Assembly (NCBI GenBank): GCA_963995505.1
Contig: OZ023184.1
Coordinates: 5,022,001 to 5,086,000, forward strand
Length of the DNA stretch: 64,000 bases
Direction: 5' to 3'
DNA from: Hypericum androsaemum
Taxonomy: Eukaryota > Streptophyta > Magnoliopsida > Malpighiales > Hypericaceae
The notes below the pieces were generated by a model. It saw nothing but the letters and a program-made list of their open reading frames with translations, had not been told where the DNA came from and made no database searches. Below, piece after piece: positions 1 through 12,368 of this stretch; position 1 is the stretch's first letter, and each line of letters begins with the position of its first letter. The translations under genes and the position numbers were made by a program.

Positions 1-788
1 TCAAATATTTAATCTAAATTATGTTATTGGATATTGAGCTCAGGTTCAATAATTTTCCCTGTATATGTAAAAATATGTCATTGGTCTTGTACATATATTT
101 AAGAGTTGTGAAGTTTTGAGGATTTTTTTTCTTAGAGCCATTGTACCGTACTATTTTAAAGTCACACAGTGGATTTTTTTTCCGTCCGTAATTTTTGAGG
201 TTTTCCACGTAGGATATTGCGGTCTAATTTTCCCAACAAATAATTTTCCTAAGTGGTACGTGAAAGCTACATCTCCCAACTGCTCTTGACCTGTCACATT
301 GATTATGGAAATAAAACAGCGTTAACAAGGACAATATTTCCAAGTCGCTTTCGACCTCCACTGTTGAGGAACAGAAAGCAACCGATCCCCAAACTCGTTA
401 GGACTTTCTTTCGAGGCCCACACAAGTTGGGTACATTGTTCCTCAGAAGGTGGGGTGGGGATTATGGACTCAATCTAGGACCGTTTAAATCCGGAGGACT
501 CAACCGAAATTGTATGAAGACAGATCGACGAATGCTCAAACAAGAAGCAAAAATGGCATAAGAAGTTGGACAACGGGAACAATCCGCTCTGATGCATAGC
601 AAAACCAACAATGGAATTTAACAATGGTTGGTGACAAGTTGTCATTGTTCTTTATCTACATCTAACAGTTACATAGATCTCATGACACAAGTTTTCTTCT
701 GCTACTCGAGCTTCGCGATAATGTACCACGGATGGTGTTGCGCACACATGATATCTACAACTACGAAAAAGAAGAACAAGTACCCCGT
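1..788. other. 3' flank of the receptor kinase gene, no gene recognised
   Basis: AT-rich sequence downstream of the minus-strand receptor kinase stop codon. It should include that gene's 3' UTR just below 789. An open frame on the plus strand at about 253-561 has no recognisable domain and no splice context, so it is not called. Confidence 0.5.
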
Positions 789-3700
789 TTATCGACCATC
801 TGCAGATGTGAATGAGTCTGCAAAACCGGTTGGCCGGGATGGGATGCTACCTTTGCTGTCTTCTAGGTCTGCATAACTCATGTCTTTTCCTTCGGTTTCC
901 TGCCAGCCCTTCACCATCTGTTTCAGGGGAAGGCTGTAGTCAATTCCACCGCATTCTTCGGCTTCATCACAGAGAGGCTTCCATTTGTCGACTAGCGGAG
1001 ATAGTACATTGACCGCATAGCTCATATCTGGCCTTTGGTTCGGCTCTCTTGCCGTGCAATGTCCAGCAAGTTCCGCGATCGTGGAGATGCTCTCGAATGT
1101 TCCATCGTTCACGTCAAGTGTAGGATCGATTGCAGCCTTTAGTTTCTCTTCATCTGATCTTATACGCCAAAACCATGCAGCTAAGTACTGGCTTTCCTCA
1201 GGCCTATCTTCATCAAGCGCCATCCATCCCGTCAATAGCTCCATAAGCACCACTCCGAAGCTAAAGACATCAGCCTTAGTTGTGATTTTTCCCGTCACTG
1301 AAGCAATTAAAATTGTGGAAGTTAATGATCCAACCATTCATAAAAATTGATGAACATGAAAACGTCGTACCAAAACTTATAATAATCAAGTAATGGATAC
1401 CATTTTATAATGGTAGCTGGTTTATTTTTTGAAAAATCTGGAATGTTTCATTTGCTCTTACCAGCATACTCTGGTGCCAAGTATCCGAAGGTCCCTGCAA
1501 GACGTGTAACCACAGATTTCTCCCCATTCGGAGCAAGCTTCACCAATCCGAAATCAGAAACTTTTGCTCTGAAGTCATCGTCGAGCAAGATGTTTGAAGA
1601 CTTCAGGTCTCTGTGAATGAAACTTTGGTGGGCCAGATTGTGAAGATAGTCTATTCCTCTAGCAACGTCCAGGGCGATATTCAGTCTTCTCTTCCAAGAA
1701 AGAGGCTCCAATTTAAAGCTCTTCCAGTGGAAAAGATGCCTACTGAGAGCACCTTGAGGCATATACTCGTATACAAGCATTCTCTCATAGCCTTCAACAG
1801 AGTAACCTATAAGTGATACCAAATGGCGATGTCTTACTTTAGAAAGAACTCCAATCTCAGCTTGGAATTCATCCAGTGCTTTGTTGTTGATGACACCGGC
1901 CTCCATTCTCTTCACCGCTATATTTGTTCCGTCATCTAGCTCTCCTTTGTAAACCACTCCAAAGCCACCACGTCCTAGCTCATTCTCCGGGGCAAAATTC
2001 TTTGTCACATTTCGGAGAACCTGAACCGATATCACTAGATTCCCAGATTCAATGACATGAGACTCGCTCATAGCAGTGCTGTTGACGCTACCAGAGCCGC
2101 TTCCAGTAAGCGTGGAATGGCTACCATTTGTGTTACTCGCCACAACAATCTTAACCCTATTATCTGAGTCGGAAGGATCTCTGGGCTGAATGACAAGTGA
2201 ACTTGGTGCATGTGAAGTGTTTTTCTTCCTCTTCCAACAACATACGTAAAGAGAGATAAGAAAAACAGCAAGAATTGCAATACTTGCAAGGGGGGCCACA
2301 ATAGCAACAAATATGGACCTTTTGGAACTTTTATGTACCGGTAGTACTTCCGAAGAATCACCAGAAGGTTGGTGAGTAGTAGATCCCGCGCCTTTCGAAG
2401 ACGGGGATGATGGTGGTCTGATTGACCCTGTTCCACTAGATGCATAGCTGGGAGATGGAGATGCAGTAGTTCCACCACTAGATGCATTGCTGGGAGATGG
2501 AGATGCAGTAGTTCCACCACTAGATGCATTGCTGGGAGATGGAGATGCAGTAGTTCCACCACTAGATATCAGTGGGTTCCCTCCGATGGACACACGTACT
2601 GTGGTGCCAAATTTTGGTACGGGTGGAGAAATGTTGTTGCTGCTGAGATCCAAGGTCTTCAAAGAAGCTAAGCTAGTCCAATTGTCTGGAATTTGGCCAA
2701 TGAGATTGTTATTCTGAAGCTGAATTACACCGAGCGAACCCAGCTTCCCGATCGAAGCACTCAAATTACCAGTAAGGGTGTAATTAGGCAATATAATGGA
2801 TGAAACTTTATCACTTACACAAGCCAATCCAAGCCATGACGAGCACGGATCGTTCCCGGTCCATGAAGACACGAGCCTTGGCGGGTAACTCAAGTCACCA
2901 AGAAAGTCTATAAGCATCATAACTTCAGGGGCACAAGGAACACCTGCAGCGGATTGACAAAAGGAATTTGAAGCATAAGACACCTTGGCTGCTTTGAACT
3001 CTGGGATAGGACCCATCAACTGATTATTATTCAAGTCCAAGTTCTCTAATGGCATATCAGCTAAGCTCTTCGGTACCAATCCGACAAGTCTGTTGCCATT
3101 CAGATTAAGGTCTTTTAGTGCAGTCAAGGCACCAATGCTCTCAGGAATGGTTCCAGTGAACTGATTCCCATGAAGCCACAGAGAGTTCACCGAAGTCATT
3201 GTTGTAACCACATCAATCGGACCGGTCAGGCCACCGTCTTTCTGGTCATTCAACCACAAGATCTGCAAAGACATCCCTTTAAAGGTCGCAGGAATCTCGC
3301 CAGACAAATTGTTATCAGAAAGCCTCAAAGCTTGCAACGAAGATAAACTCCCGAGGAAATCAGGCAACGGACCGGCTAAATTACAAGACATACAAGACAA
3401 ATTGGTCAGCTGAGCAGAATCCTGCAGCCCCTTGGTAAACATCCACCCATTGCTAGCATTGAACGCGTTATTATCCAATGCCAAGAACTGCAGATTAACT
3501 AGACCATCAAAGAAATCAGCCGGGATCGAATCGAACTCGTTGTAATCCAAATACGCCTTCTGCAGATTTGACAAGTCACTAAAAGATGGCAAAGCACCAG
3601 AGAAGTGGTTCTTCTGGAGGCCAAGATCAGAGAGGCTAGTGAGCTTATTCAGGCCAGGAGGGAGAGGACCCTTTAGTCCCAATCCCTGAACCTGAATCTG

Positions 3701-3925
3701 CGAGACCCGAGATTCGACACAGAACACATGTTTCCATCTCTCCCCACACGGGTCATCACTATCCGGCCACCCCAAAAGATCCGGATTTTCGAGGCCATCT
3801 CTAAACTCCTTGAGAATGGCCAAGTCACCAGGGTCTGTCTCACTCAAAACCAAATCAATTTCGCCAAGAAACCAACATAGGGTAGCTAAAGACACCAACT
3901 TTACAAACTGGGAAGTGCTCTTCAT
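789..3925 (-). CDS. TMK: TMK-type LRR receptor-like kinase
   Basis: Plasma-membrane receptor kinase of the TMK family, which in Arabidopsis acts in auxin signalling and cell expansion. The model has two exons, 3925-1462 and 1297-789, with a GT-AG intron at 1298-1461 that splits the kinase domain after APEYA; the product is 990 aa. Seen in order: signal peptide (about 1-29), paired-Cys LRR cap, LRR block, a non-LRR island with Cys pairs near residue 340-380, a second short LRR block, a Ser/Pro linker, one membrane helix (about 540-562) and the kinase. The kinase shows a GRGGFGVVYKG loop, IAVK lysine, HRDLKSSN and DFG, so it should be active. The C-terminus, RPTGFADSFTSADGR, is the typical TMK ending. 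It is somewhat longer than Arabidopsis TMK1 (about 940 aa), partly because of a repeated linker. Which TMK paralogue it is cannot be told. Confidence 0.95.
2440..2568 (-). repeat. 42-bp tandem repeat encoding a 14-aa Ser/Thr/Pro linker repeat
   Basis: Three near-identical 42-bp units lie in frame in the receptor kinase gene, encoding SGGTTASPSPSNAS (last copy ending SYAS). They sit between the last LRR and the membrane helix, in the juxtamembrane extracellular linker. The unit keeps the frame, so copy number can vary without breaking the protein. Confidence 0.9.
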
Positions 3926-5736
3926 AGTGGTAGATCTCTCATAGACACTCCCAACTAGCTAAACAGCCATTGGAAGCACAAGGAGGAAAACCACAAAGCT
4001 CAGGACTTTTCACTAGCTCCTTCAAACACCAAACCAAGTAATCAAGAGCTTGTCCTAAAAAGGGTAAACCAAGAAAAAAAACACAGATAAGTGAAAAGTG
4101 GCCTCACAATGGGGATAAGAAAGAATTACAGCTAAAGAATAAAACTTTCTTAAATTGGAATTTTAGATGCCACAGTTTTATATGGAAACTGAAAGGAGGA
4201 AACTGTGAAGAGAATGAATATAAGATTTTTCTATTGGGGTTACCTTCACTTACCACTTATTTCATCATCTAACTCATAATTCTGTTAAATTCTTGGAATG
4301 TGGATTTTGCCAAATCCACCAACATCCTACTCCTTTTAGCTTCATCTAGTGTGCCATTTTCATGAAATCTCTCTCTCTCTCTCTCTCAACTCTGATTTTT
4401 TTACGTTGAGAAAGAGGACAGTGACTAGTGACTGATGTTTCCTTTATTTAGTGGGGGGACACCTCCTCTTCGAGTAAAGACGATAATTTTTGCTGCTTTA
4501 ACAATTTGTGGTAATATTCCCCTAAAACAAACAATTTGTGGTAATACTTCTCCTAGGCGCGGTTTTAAAAAATGCGGTCAGATTAAATAAAAATTAGATT
4601 GGACTTCACCAAACTGGTGATTAACAGTGTTGAATCCTCATTTTTCTGTTGGAGCAGGAAGGAAAAAAAATATTTTCTAAAAAAATAATTAAATTATGAT
4701 TTTGTTATTTATATATTATAATTTGCAATAAAATTAAATACGATTGCTAACTGTTTGCTATTTTCGATACTAAATGTAAGAAATAATGTATTTTTAATTA
4801 ATAAATTTTTTGATCTGATCAGTCAGACCTCTTTAATTATTGTTTTTGGTCAAAAAGATAAAAAATACTACATGCCGACAGTTCATAATTTCCCCTCCAT
4901 TAATTGAGTCACGGAGAACTGAGTTTCTTGACATGGGCTAGGCATCGTAAAGGAGATCTACTACGCTTTTGTGCTACTTTGACATGAAGTTTTTAGTTCT
5001 CTACCTCTTGAGAAAAACAGGTTGCATGCTTCAAATAAGTATTTGCATATACCCTGGCTAACTAATTAACATAAGAAAAAAGAACAGAAGCGTACCGAAT
5101 TGGTTGAATTATAATAGCTTATTTTTTATGTCAGTCGGCTAGTAGCCTTAGCTTAATAGCATCTACAGTGATCATCAACAATCCATGGGACACGTTCATC
5201 GAACTCTTAATTAGAATCTTTAATTGAGTCCAACAGAGTAGTCGCCTTAATCATATTAATAAACGATTCTTAAAAAATATGAATAATTTTAGGGTGCTCA
5301 TTAGGATAAGTGAAATAAACTTTATACAAGTTGATTTAAAAATTACATACCATATTTTTAACAATAAAAAGAGTTAATGGGTGTGTTGTTGTCGGGATGG
5401 GGTTGCTGCTAAGCACCGTAACACTGACCGCGAATGTATATTATTAGTAAACTAGTTTTCTCAAAGACTTGTTATGCCTTGAACCTGATCCCTTAGTTGG
5501 TAATCACTAATTGGCGCGATGATGCTAGTTTAGAAAGTGAAAGGAAGTACTAATTATTTTGGCGAATAAAATTCGACCTTTTCGATCTATTACAATATAG
5601 TGTTGTCAGACTCTATTAAATATAATCTTCCTAATAATATTTCCACCGCTCAAATTTAAATTAATTTAACTACCCCAAGTCTCATATTAATTGTACTACC
5701 GACGTGCTTCTAGCACGCTTCAAGTGTCAACATGTG
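3926..5736. other. Upstream region of the receptor kinase gene plus AT-rich spacer
   Basis: The first 500 bases should hold the 5' UTR and promoter of the minus-strand kinase gene; a (CT)n run at 4371-4388 is typical of a plant leader. From about 4450 onward it is AT-rich sequence with no gene or element that I recognise. Confidence 0.4.
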
Positions 5737-5741
5737 AGCTC

Positions 5742-6402
5742 TATTGGAAAGTTGAATGAAAATTCAATGCAAAAAGCCCAAAGTAGAAAGCCCAAGTGGA
5801 AAGTCCAAAAGTGAATATGGAAAGGGCAATCCCGCATTGGAAAGTGTAACAAAAATTTCCTAGTTTATAAGGAGACTTTCTTTATTGACTAGGAAATAAG
5901 TTAACCACCTGGATAGCCAACTCGGACCGCGGCGAGGATGGTGCTACACCATCCGAGCACGAGCACGCACACGCGCGTGTGCGTGTGCGCATGGTGCATT
6001 GGACGCAGGTCGTAATGGGTGCTTTGTGGCGCATCGTCGCGAGGAACTGGAGGAGCCTTAAAGTTTTGCCGAAGCTTGGACGAAGAGGCAGAATGGCTGA
6101 AACATCCCGGAGACTTTCAGAAGGTCGAAGGGTTACGAGCGAACCTGAAAGGCACACAGGCGAATCCAGAAGCTCTCAGAACACCGAAGGGGTACCAACG
6201 ACCTCCGAAGAGCCACGAACGAAATTGGCTGGAGAGGCACCTTGAGGGCAGCCTGCTGGCCGAACGAACGCGTCTCCTCGGTATTGCTTCATGCCCCTTC
6301 GGAAGTACCTACTTCCACTCCATCCAGCGCCTATAAATAGACCCCTCCCCCTCATTTGCATCTGACCCCGAAAAGTCATTGCATAACCATTCTTTAGCAA
6401 TA

Positions 6403-6443
<41 letters not shown>

Positions 6444-6587
6444 CTCTCAAAAAGTCCCGAATATCCAAGGTTACCCTGAAGCTTCGAGGGTCGTTGTGCT
6501 ACGAACTCGGAAACAGCCTAGTCGTTGTATATTGGGGATGATTACCGCAGCCCGTAAGCACTGAATACGTGGCAATCTCGTCTTACG
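5742..6587 (+). repeat. 5' LTR of copia copy 1, truncated at its 3' end
   Basis: It matches 8318-9217 from its start up to CGTCTTACG, then stops where coding sequence begins. It holds a TATA box (TATAAATAG, 6332-6340), a (CT)n run at about 6404-6450, and an alternating purine-pyrimidine stretch near 5965-5992. Confidence 0.9.
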
Positions 6588-7771
6588 AATCACATCTATT
6601 AGAGTGCGCATAGTTGTCGCAGCACTCTATAACCTCGAGATATATCAGATGGATGTAAAAATAGCTTTCCTAAATGGAGAACTGGAAGAGCAAATATAAA
6701 TAGAATAACCCGAAGGGTTTATTGCCCCTGGACAAGAACATAAAGTGTGCAAACTGGTCAAGTCACTGTACGGGCTGAAACAGGCGTCGAAACAATGGCA
6801 TGAGAAATTTGACAGAACAATGATGTCAAATGGCTTTAAGATCAATGAGTGTGATAAATGTGTATACATTAAAGGCACGCCTGATACTTACGTGATTGTA
6901 TGTCGACGACATGGGTCTAGCTGATGTTATACTAGGGATTAAAATCTCTAGAATGACTGAAAGAATTATCTTGTTACAATCTCACTACATTGAGAATGTA
7001 CTCAAGAAGTTCGATGCTTTTGACAAACCTCTGTCTAAGACTCCGGTAGACCTGAGTCTACACTTAGCTAAAAATAGAGGGGACCCAGTATCTCAACTAA
7101 AGTATGCAAGAATCATTGGGAGCCTGATGTACTTGACAAATTGTACACGCCCTGGTATTGCATACTCAGTTAGCAAGCTTAGTAGATTCACGAGCAATCT
7201 AGGATCACACCACTGGCTAGCTCTGGAAAGGATTCTAAAGTATCTAAAATATACCATGAACCATGGCATACTTTATACTAGGTATCTAGCTGTATTAGAA
7301 GGATACAGTGATGCAAATTGGATATCGGACACTAAAGACTCCAAATCTACTAGTGGTTATGTGTTCACCATAGGTGGAGGAGCAGTGTCCCAGAAATCTT
7401 CTAAATAAACGTGCATAGCTCGATCCACCATGGAGTCGGAGTTTATATCACAAGACAAAGTTGGGGAAGAAGCTGAATGGCTCAGAAACTTCCTAGAGGA
7501 TATTCCATGTTGGAACAAGCCTGTACTCCCTGTATTGATACATTGTGATAGCATGTCCGCAATCGGGAGAGCACAAAGTATAATGTACAATGGTAAGTCT
7601 CGACACATCCATAGGAGACATAACACTGTTAGACAATTGATCTCTGATGGTATAATTACCATTGATTATGTGAAGTCCAAGGACAACATAACTGATCCTT
7701 TGACGAAAGGAATCAACAGAGATCAAATGTATAACGCAGTAAGGGGAACGAGGTTAAAACTCACACATTAA
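6588..7771 (+). pseudogene. copia reverse transcriptase / RNase H remnant
   Basis: The conceptual reading starts at ITSIRV inside RT and runs through [12 protein letters not shown], a damaged YVDD region, [22 protein letters not shown] and then RNase H ([19 protein letters not shown]). It is broken by in-frame stops near 6700-6720 and 7406-7408. A frameshift and loss of about 26 residues directly after YVDDM, near 6900, is seen by comparison with the other copy. No active protein is possible. Confidence 0.9.
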
Positions 7772-8317
7772 AAAATATTCATAGCGGTAACTCAACCATG
7801 ATGAGTGGAGATCCCAAAAACTTGGTTCAATGAGACAACTAAGTTATGGATAGTTCAGATGAATACTTAGAACCCATCCCATTCTCAGAAGCTGCCCAAG
7901 TGCGAACATGCAGAGGTGTGGTAAGGTTAAGCGTGTACGCTTTTAATGATTCCTATACCAGATAAGGTGGAGTATGGCAAGATACTCCTGATAGGAGATC
8001 ACCTATATAAGTGTGAAGTGAGGCCGCTTCAAATGGAACAACACTTATGAATCCAAGATATGGTCCATGGCCAAAAAGGACAAAACGTGAGAACCAAAGG
8101 ATATTAGAAATATCATTGTGTAAATGTTATTGTCTTGGTTTACATAAAAAAGCTGACCAGTTCAAGACATCGCGTTCACTGAGCAGCAAGTAAATCCGAT
8201 AGCATTTTACTAGGGAAGGTTCAAAGCCGTGAGCTACCTTTCTCGATGCAATGATAACTCGTCAGAACTTTTCTTAAAAAGTATCGGCATGCATTAATCA
8301 TCATTCATGTGGGAGAT
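7772..8317 (+). other. 3' untranslated internal region and polypurine tract of copia copy 1
   Basis: Non-coding stretch between the RNase H end and the 3' LTR. It is closely matched, inverted, by 14637-15300 in the other copy. The purine-rich GTGGGAGA just before 8318 is the likely polypurine tract for plus-strand priming. Confidence 0.75.
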
Positions 8318-9217
8318 TATTGGAAAGTTGAATAAAAATTTAATGCAAAAAGCCCAAAGTAGAAAGCCCAAGTGGAAGGCCCAAAAGTGGATATAGAAAG
8401 GGCAATCCCACATTGGAAAGTGCAACAAAAATTTCCTAGTTTATAAGGAGACTTTCCTTATTGACTAGGAAATAAGTTGACCACCTGGATAGCCAAGTCA
8501 GACTGCGGTGAGCACGAGCACGCGCTCGTGCACATGTGTGCGTGCATGGCACATTGGACGCAGGTCGCATTGGACGCAGGTCGCAATGAGCTGGAGGAGC
8601 CTTAAAATTTTGCCGAAGCTCGGATGAAGAAGCAGAAGGGCTGGAACGTCCCGGAGACTTCCAGAAGGTCGAAGGGTTACGAGCGAACCTAAAGGGCACA
8701 CAGGCAAATCCAGAAGCTCCCAGAACACCGAAGGAACGCGAGTGTGCTGCCTGTCTGCCAAAGGGGTGCCAACGACCTCCGAAGAGCCACGAATGAAATT
8801 GGCTGGAGAGTCACCTAGAGGGCAGCCTGCTGGCCGAACGAACGCTTCTCCTCGGCATTGCTTCGTGCCCCTTCGGAAGTGCCTGCCTTCACTCCATCCA
8901 GCGCCTATAAATAGACCCATCCCCTTCATTTGCATCTCACCTCGAAAACTCATTGCATAACTATTCTTTAGCAATAGTTCTCTCTCTCTCTCGCTCTCTC
9001 GGAAAGTCCCGAATATCCAAGGTTCGCCTGAAGCTTCGAGGGTCGTTGTGCTACGAACTCGGAAGCAGCCAAGTCGTTGTATCTTGGGGACGATTGCCGC
9101 AGCCCGTAAGCACTGAATACGGAGCAATCTCGTCTTACGGAGAAAGAGTCCAACTCTTGCCAACTCTTGCCTCGACTTAAAGATCCTAATCAAATACACT
9201 ACCTCCGACAAACAACA
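8318..9217 (+). repeat. 3' LTR of copia copy 1
   Basis: 900 bp, starting TATTGGAAAG and ending CGACAAACAACA. TATA box TATAAATAG at 8907-8915. It is followed directly by the AGCTC target duplication (9218-9222). Confidence 0.92.
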
Positions 9218-9222
9218 AGCTC

Positions 9223-11170
9223 TTCATTCGGTCTGTCTTAAAACAGTGACCACTCTATGAGTACTTAAAGCAAGACTACACTCTGGACACATTAGGATTA
9301 GATAATATCATAAAATTTTGGATAATATTGTGTTTGGATGATTATAGTAATAGATTAAATCGAACATCATTGATTTGGTTGCTCTTAAAAAATTGAAAAA
9401 TCCACCGTCAACAAAGGACGTGAAATGTGACCACGTGTTGTTGACCGGCAATTACGGATACTATGAAGTGAAAGCCGGAATGAGACGAAGACTGCCACAC
9501 TAATTATTACATCAACTTTTATATCTCTTTTGACCCCAACGATTTTATCAAATTGTCCCCCTGCCACTTGTCATGACGAATGCCAACCCCGAGAAATTAA
9601 TGGACTTAAAGCAAATTGTTTCAAGGCTTTTTTTTGAGAGAAAAAATTGTTTCAAGGCTGATTAAGGAAACAAATAACCATCTTTTAAAAAGATAATGGC
9701 ATAAGAAGTTTTATTAAGTGTGATGATCATAACCTTCTAAAAAAAAGTGTGATGGTTATATACTACATAAAAATAACAAAAAATGGCAGAAGTTTTTGTT
9801 TGGAAGCCGATTACATAATTCGTTATTGTTCGCACAATTTTACATTGTGCCACGTTGGTTACGAGTGTGATGCAAGTATAATGCTAGTATAAAAGAAAAT
9901 TTCACTTATCTTAAAATTTAAAATATAGGTATCTCATATTGAAATATCGGATAGCCAGACTAAATAATTGTGTCCGTTCGTACCTAAGGATACAAACGTT
10001 GTTAAACTCAAAGAAGTTCAGAGTTCAGTAAAGTGTATACATGGTTGTCAACTTGTTTTCGGGGTCAATTTGGTCTGGTGATCAATGTGGGGATTTTGGT
10101 GGTATTTTGGAGTGATAGTGATTATCTTTGCTATGATTTGTGCTTATCTGGTTTCCTAGGTGTTTAGATAGTGTACTAAGTACAGGCGGTATAATTACTC
10201 TGTAATTACTGTTTGATAATTTTTTAAGGAGTAATAAATATTTTACTTATAAAAAAAATATACATGTTATACAAATATACTTTAAAAAAAAAATATGTAA
10301 TTTCGGGGGACTAGGAATCTCATCACCGTCAAAAACTCTTATGATTGTTGGCTTTATGCAACCACGAAAAATTATAATTTAATTATAATGTTTTGTAAAT
10401 TTATTTATAAATAAACTAAGCTCGAAAATTTTTAAAATCTAACACATGATAAAACTTGCCAACAGGCCGACGCAACATTACACAGAAGGATTGAAGAGTA
10501 AAAAATTGCATATGCCAAGAGTTGATCAAGAGAGTTTTTATCGCTTTTCGTGATATCACTAGAATCAATTTGATAGGGTAAAAAAAATGCTATTATATGA
10601 AAATTACTTTTATAAATAATTCGAAATTGCTGAAAATTTGTTGTTGTATAAAAGAAAAAAAATGCATCATAATTTCCTTTAGAATCGCAACATTAAAAGG
10701 TGTGGGCCGTCACATTTTTTGTTCTGGTATTTTCCTATTGGTATAAGTTATTATAGTTATCATATATACTAGCAACATCTAATTTTAAATTTAATAGTAT
10801 TGAATTGTATAAATAAACAATAAGACCAATGTGTATGTATACTTTGATGTCGGTCCATTACAATTATTCGAATCTAATAGTTCTGGCGGTGCATTTATGT
10901 GGGTTTTTTTTATTGCAAGCTTTCAAAAAGCATCGACAAGACAAATTGGGTCCCGAAATTCATATAACCACGTAATCTTTTTGTTGGTACCGACAAAGAT
11001 GGATGGCCCGAATCCAAACAGGTCAAAAAGATTGTGGCCACCCGCCACCGCCCTCTCGCTTTCTCTTGCACAGTTATTTCAAGAAAATAACTACTTTACT
11101 ACTTTTCAAAATTATCGATTGTGAATATCAGTTATATTTTTGGAGAACATTATCACACTCAAAATTTTTA
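9223..11170. other. AT-rich spacer, no gene recognised
   Basis: No domain, splice-consistent reading frame or RNA gene was recognised. It contains scattered short A/T runs. A short stretch at 10205-10240 (ATTTTACTTATAAAAA) resembles the 3' tail repeats at 45460 and 48530. Confidence 0.4.
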
Positions 11171-12308
11171 GAGAAAAGTTTACTTTAATACCCTGTAATA
11201 TCACAAATTTACACTTGACTACCATGTGGTTTAAAATGCATAGTACATGTTCAACTTATTTCGATTTTCATCAAAAACAGGTCCCGAGCATCCCAGATAG
11301 CTGCCCGCAATTTTTTTCCGAAACGCTTCGTTTTGACGCAGACGTGGACCGCCATCTCAACATTTTAGTATCTACATAACAGATGATGTGGCAAGTGGAA
11401 AATTTTCAAAATAATCCTAATTTTTTATAAACACTCAAAAAATACCCTAATTTCAGTGGGAAGAGCTTCAACTAGTCCTCCCTCGACAGCAAATCCCCAC
11501 CACGGGCCCTCAACTCCTCCACCGACCTCTACAAGATTGCATATGTATCCCCAGTCTTCTTATCCAACTCCCTCCTCAACCCTCCAATCTCACTCTCCAG
11601 CTTCTTGTCCACAACCTCCACCTAGACTTGGAGCATCTTCGCCACCTTTTCCACCTCCGCTATCTGCCCCTCCAAATCTGACACCCCCGGAAGATCCCGA
11701 CTGTGCCATCCCTGGCCTTACCACACCTCGTCGAGTCAATTACAACTTTCGAGCCAGTTGGACCAGCCCCGCGTTCACCATAAGAAGCACAAAATTCTTT
11801 CTTTCTCACCGCCTTAGCACGAAATTAAGAGTAAACCCTAATTTCTAAATTTTCTCTTTTTGATTCGCGGGAAAGCGAGAAAATGGGTTTGGGGATTTCG
11901 AAATGGGAAGATTTGGGAGGGAAGGAGTTGAAATTGCGGGAAGAAGAAGGGAAGAAAAATTTGTAGAGCGGGATAAAATGTTGGAGAGGAAGGAGAGAGG
12001 TGGAGAGGGGAAGAAGAAGGGAAGAAGGCGTAGGGTATTTTTTGAGTGTTTATAAAAAAAAGATTATTTTGAAATTTTTTCACTTGCCACATGATCCACT
12101 ACATAAATACTAAAATGTTGAGATGGCGGTCCACGTCTACATCAAAATGAAGCATTTCGAAAAAAAATTGCGAGCAGCTACTCGAGCTGCCCAGTACCTA
12201 TTTTTGATGAAGATTGAAATAAGTTGGACATGTTCTATGCGTTTTAAACCACATGGTAGTCAAATGTGAATCTGTGATACCACACAGGTACTAAAGTGAA
12301 TTTTTTCC
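11171..12308. mobile_element. Mutator-like element with long TIRs carrying a gene fragment (Pack-MULE 1)
   Basis: Terminal inverted repeats of about 280 bp lie at 11171-11450 and 12030-12308. Both show ACTTTAATACC/ACTTTAGTACC near the end and share blocks such as CATGTGGTTTAAAA and GAGATGGCGGTCCACGTC. Flanking 9-mers AAATTTTTA (11162-11170) and AAAATTTTA (12309-12317) match at 8 of 9 positions, the size expected for Mutator. The 0.6-kb interior is GC-richer than the surroundings and reads as a broken coiled-coil gene. There is no transposase, so the element is non-autonomous. Confidence 0.85.
11470..11700 (-). pseudogene. Captured coiled-coil gene fragment inside Pack-MULE 1
   Basis: Read on the minus strand, one frame gives SDLEGQIAEVEKVAKMLQV, stop, VEVVDKKLESEIGGLRREL, DKKTGDTYAIL, stop, RSVEELRARGGDLLSRED. 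The heptad-like, Glu/Lys-rich pattern is that of a coiled coil. Both internal stops are TAG where CAG (Gln) would fit, as expected from C-to-T decay after capture. The phrase pattern recalls the coiled coil of plant SUN-domain nuclear envelope proteins, but I am not sure of that. No start or terminator is present. Confidence 0.6.
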
Positions 12309-12368
12309 AAAATTTTATCAATCTCGAACCTAGATTACCGAGTCAAGTGGATATCTGGTAGTACGAAT

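Larger units (their letters stand above)
5742..9217 (+). mobile_element. Ty1/copia LTR retrotransposon, internally deleted (copy 1)
   Basis: Two direct LTRs (5742-6587, truncated, and 8318-9217) flank part of a copia pol gene. The element is bounded by a perfect 5-bp target duplication, AGCTC, at 5737-5741 and 9218-9222. The 5' LTR is joined abruptly at about 6587 to the middle of reverse transcriptase, so the primer site, gag, protease, integrase and the start of RT are lost. Pol order and sequence match the minus-strand copy at 13633-19240. The target duplication shows that the deletion came after insertion. The usual TG start is TA here. Not autonomous. Confidence 0.93.

Noticed and set aside
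253..561. Plus-strand open frame of 102 codons
   Set aside because: No domain, no start context or splice partner; composition like non-coding flank.
2068..2562. Minus-strand open frame rich in LLHLHLPAMH repeats
   Set aside because: It is the second frame of the receptor kinase linker repeat and membrane segment, not a gene.
11456..11848. Plus-strand Pro/Ser-rich open frame
   Set aside because: Antisense to the captured coiled-coil fragment; the Pro/Ser content comes from reading the complement.
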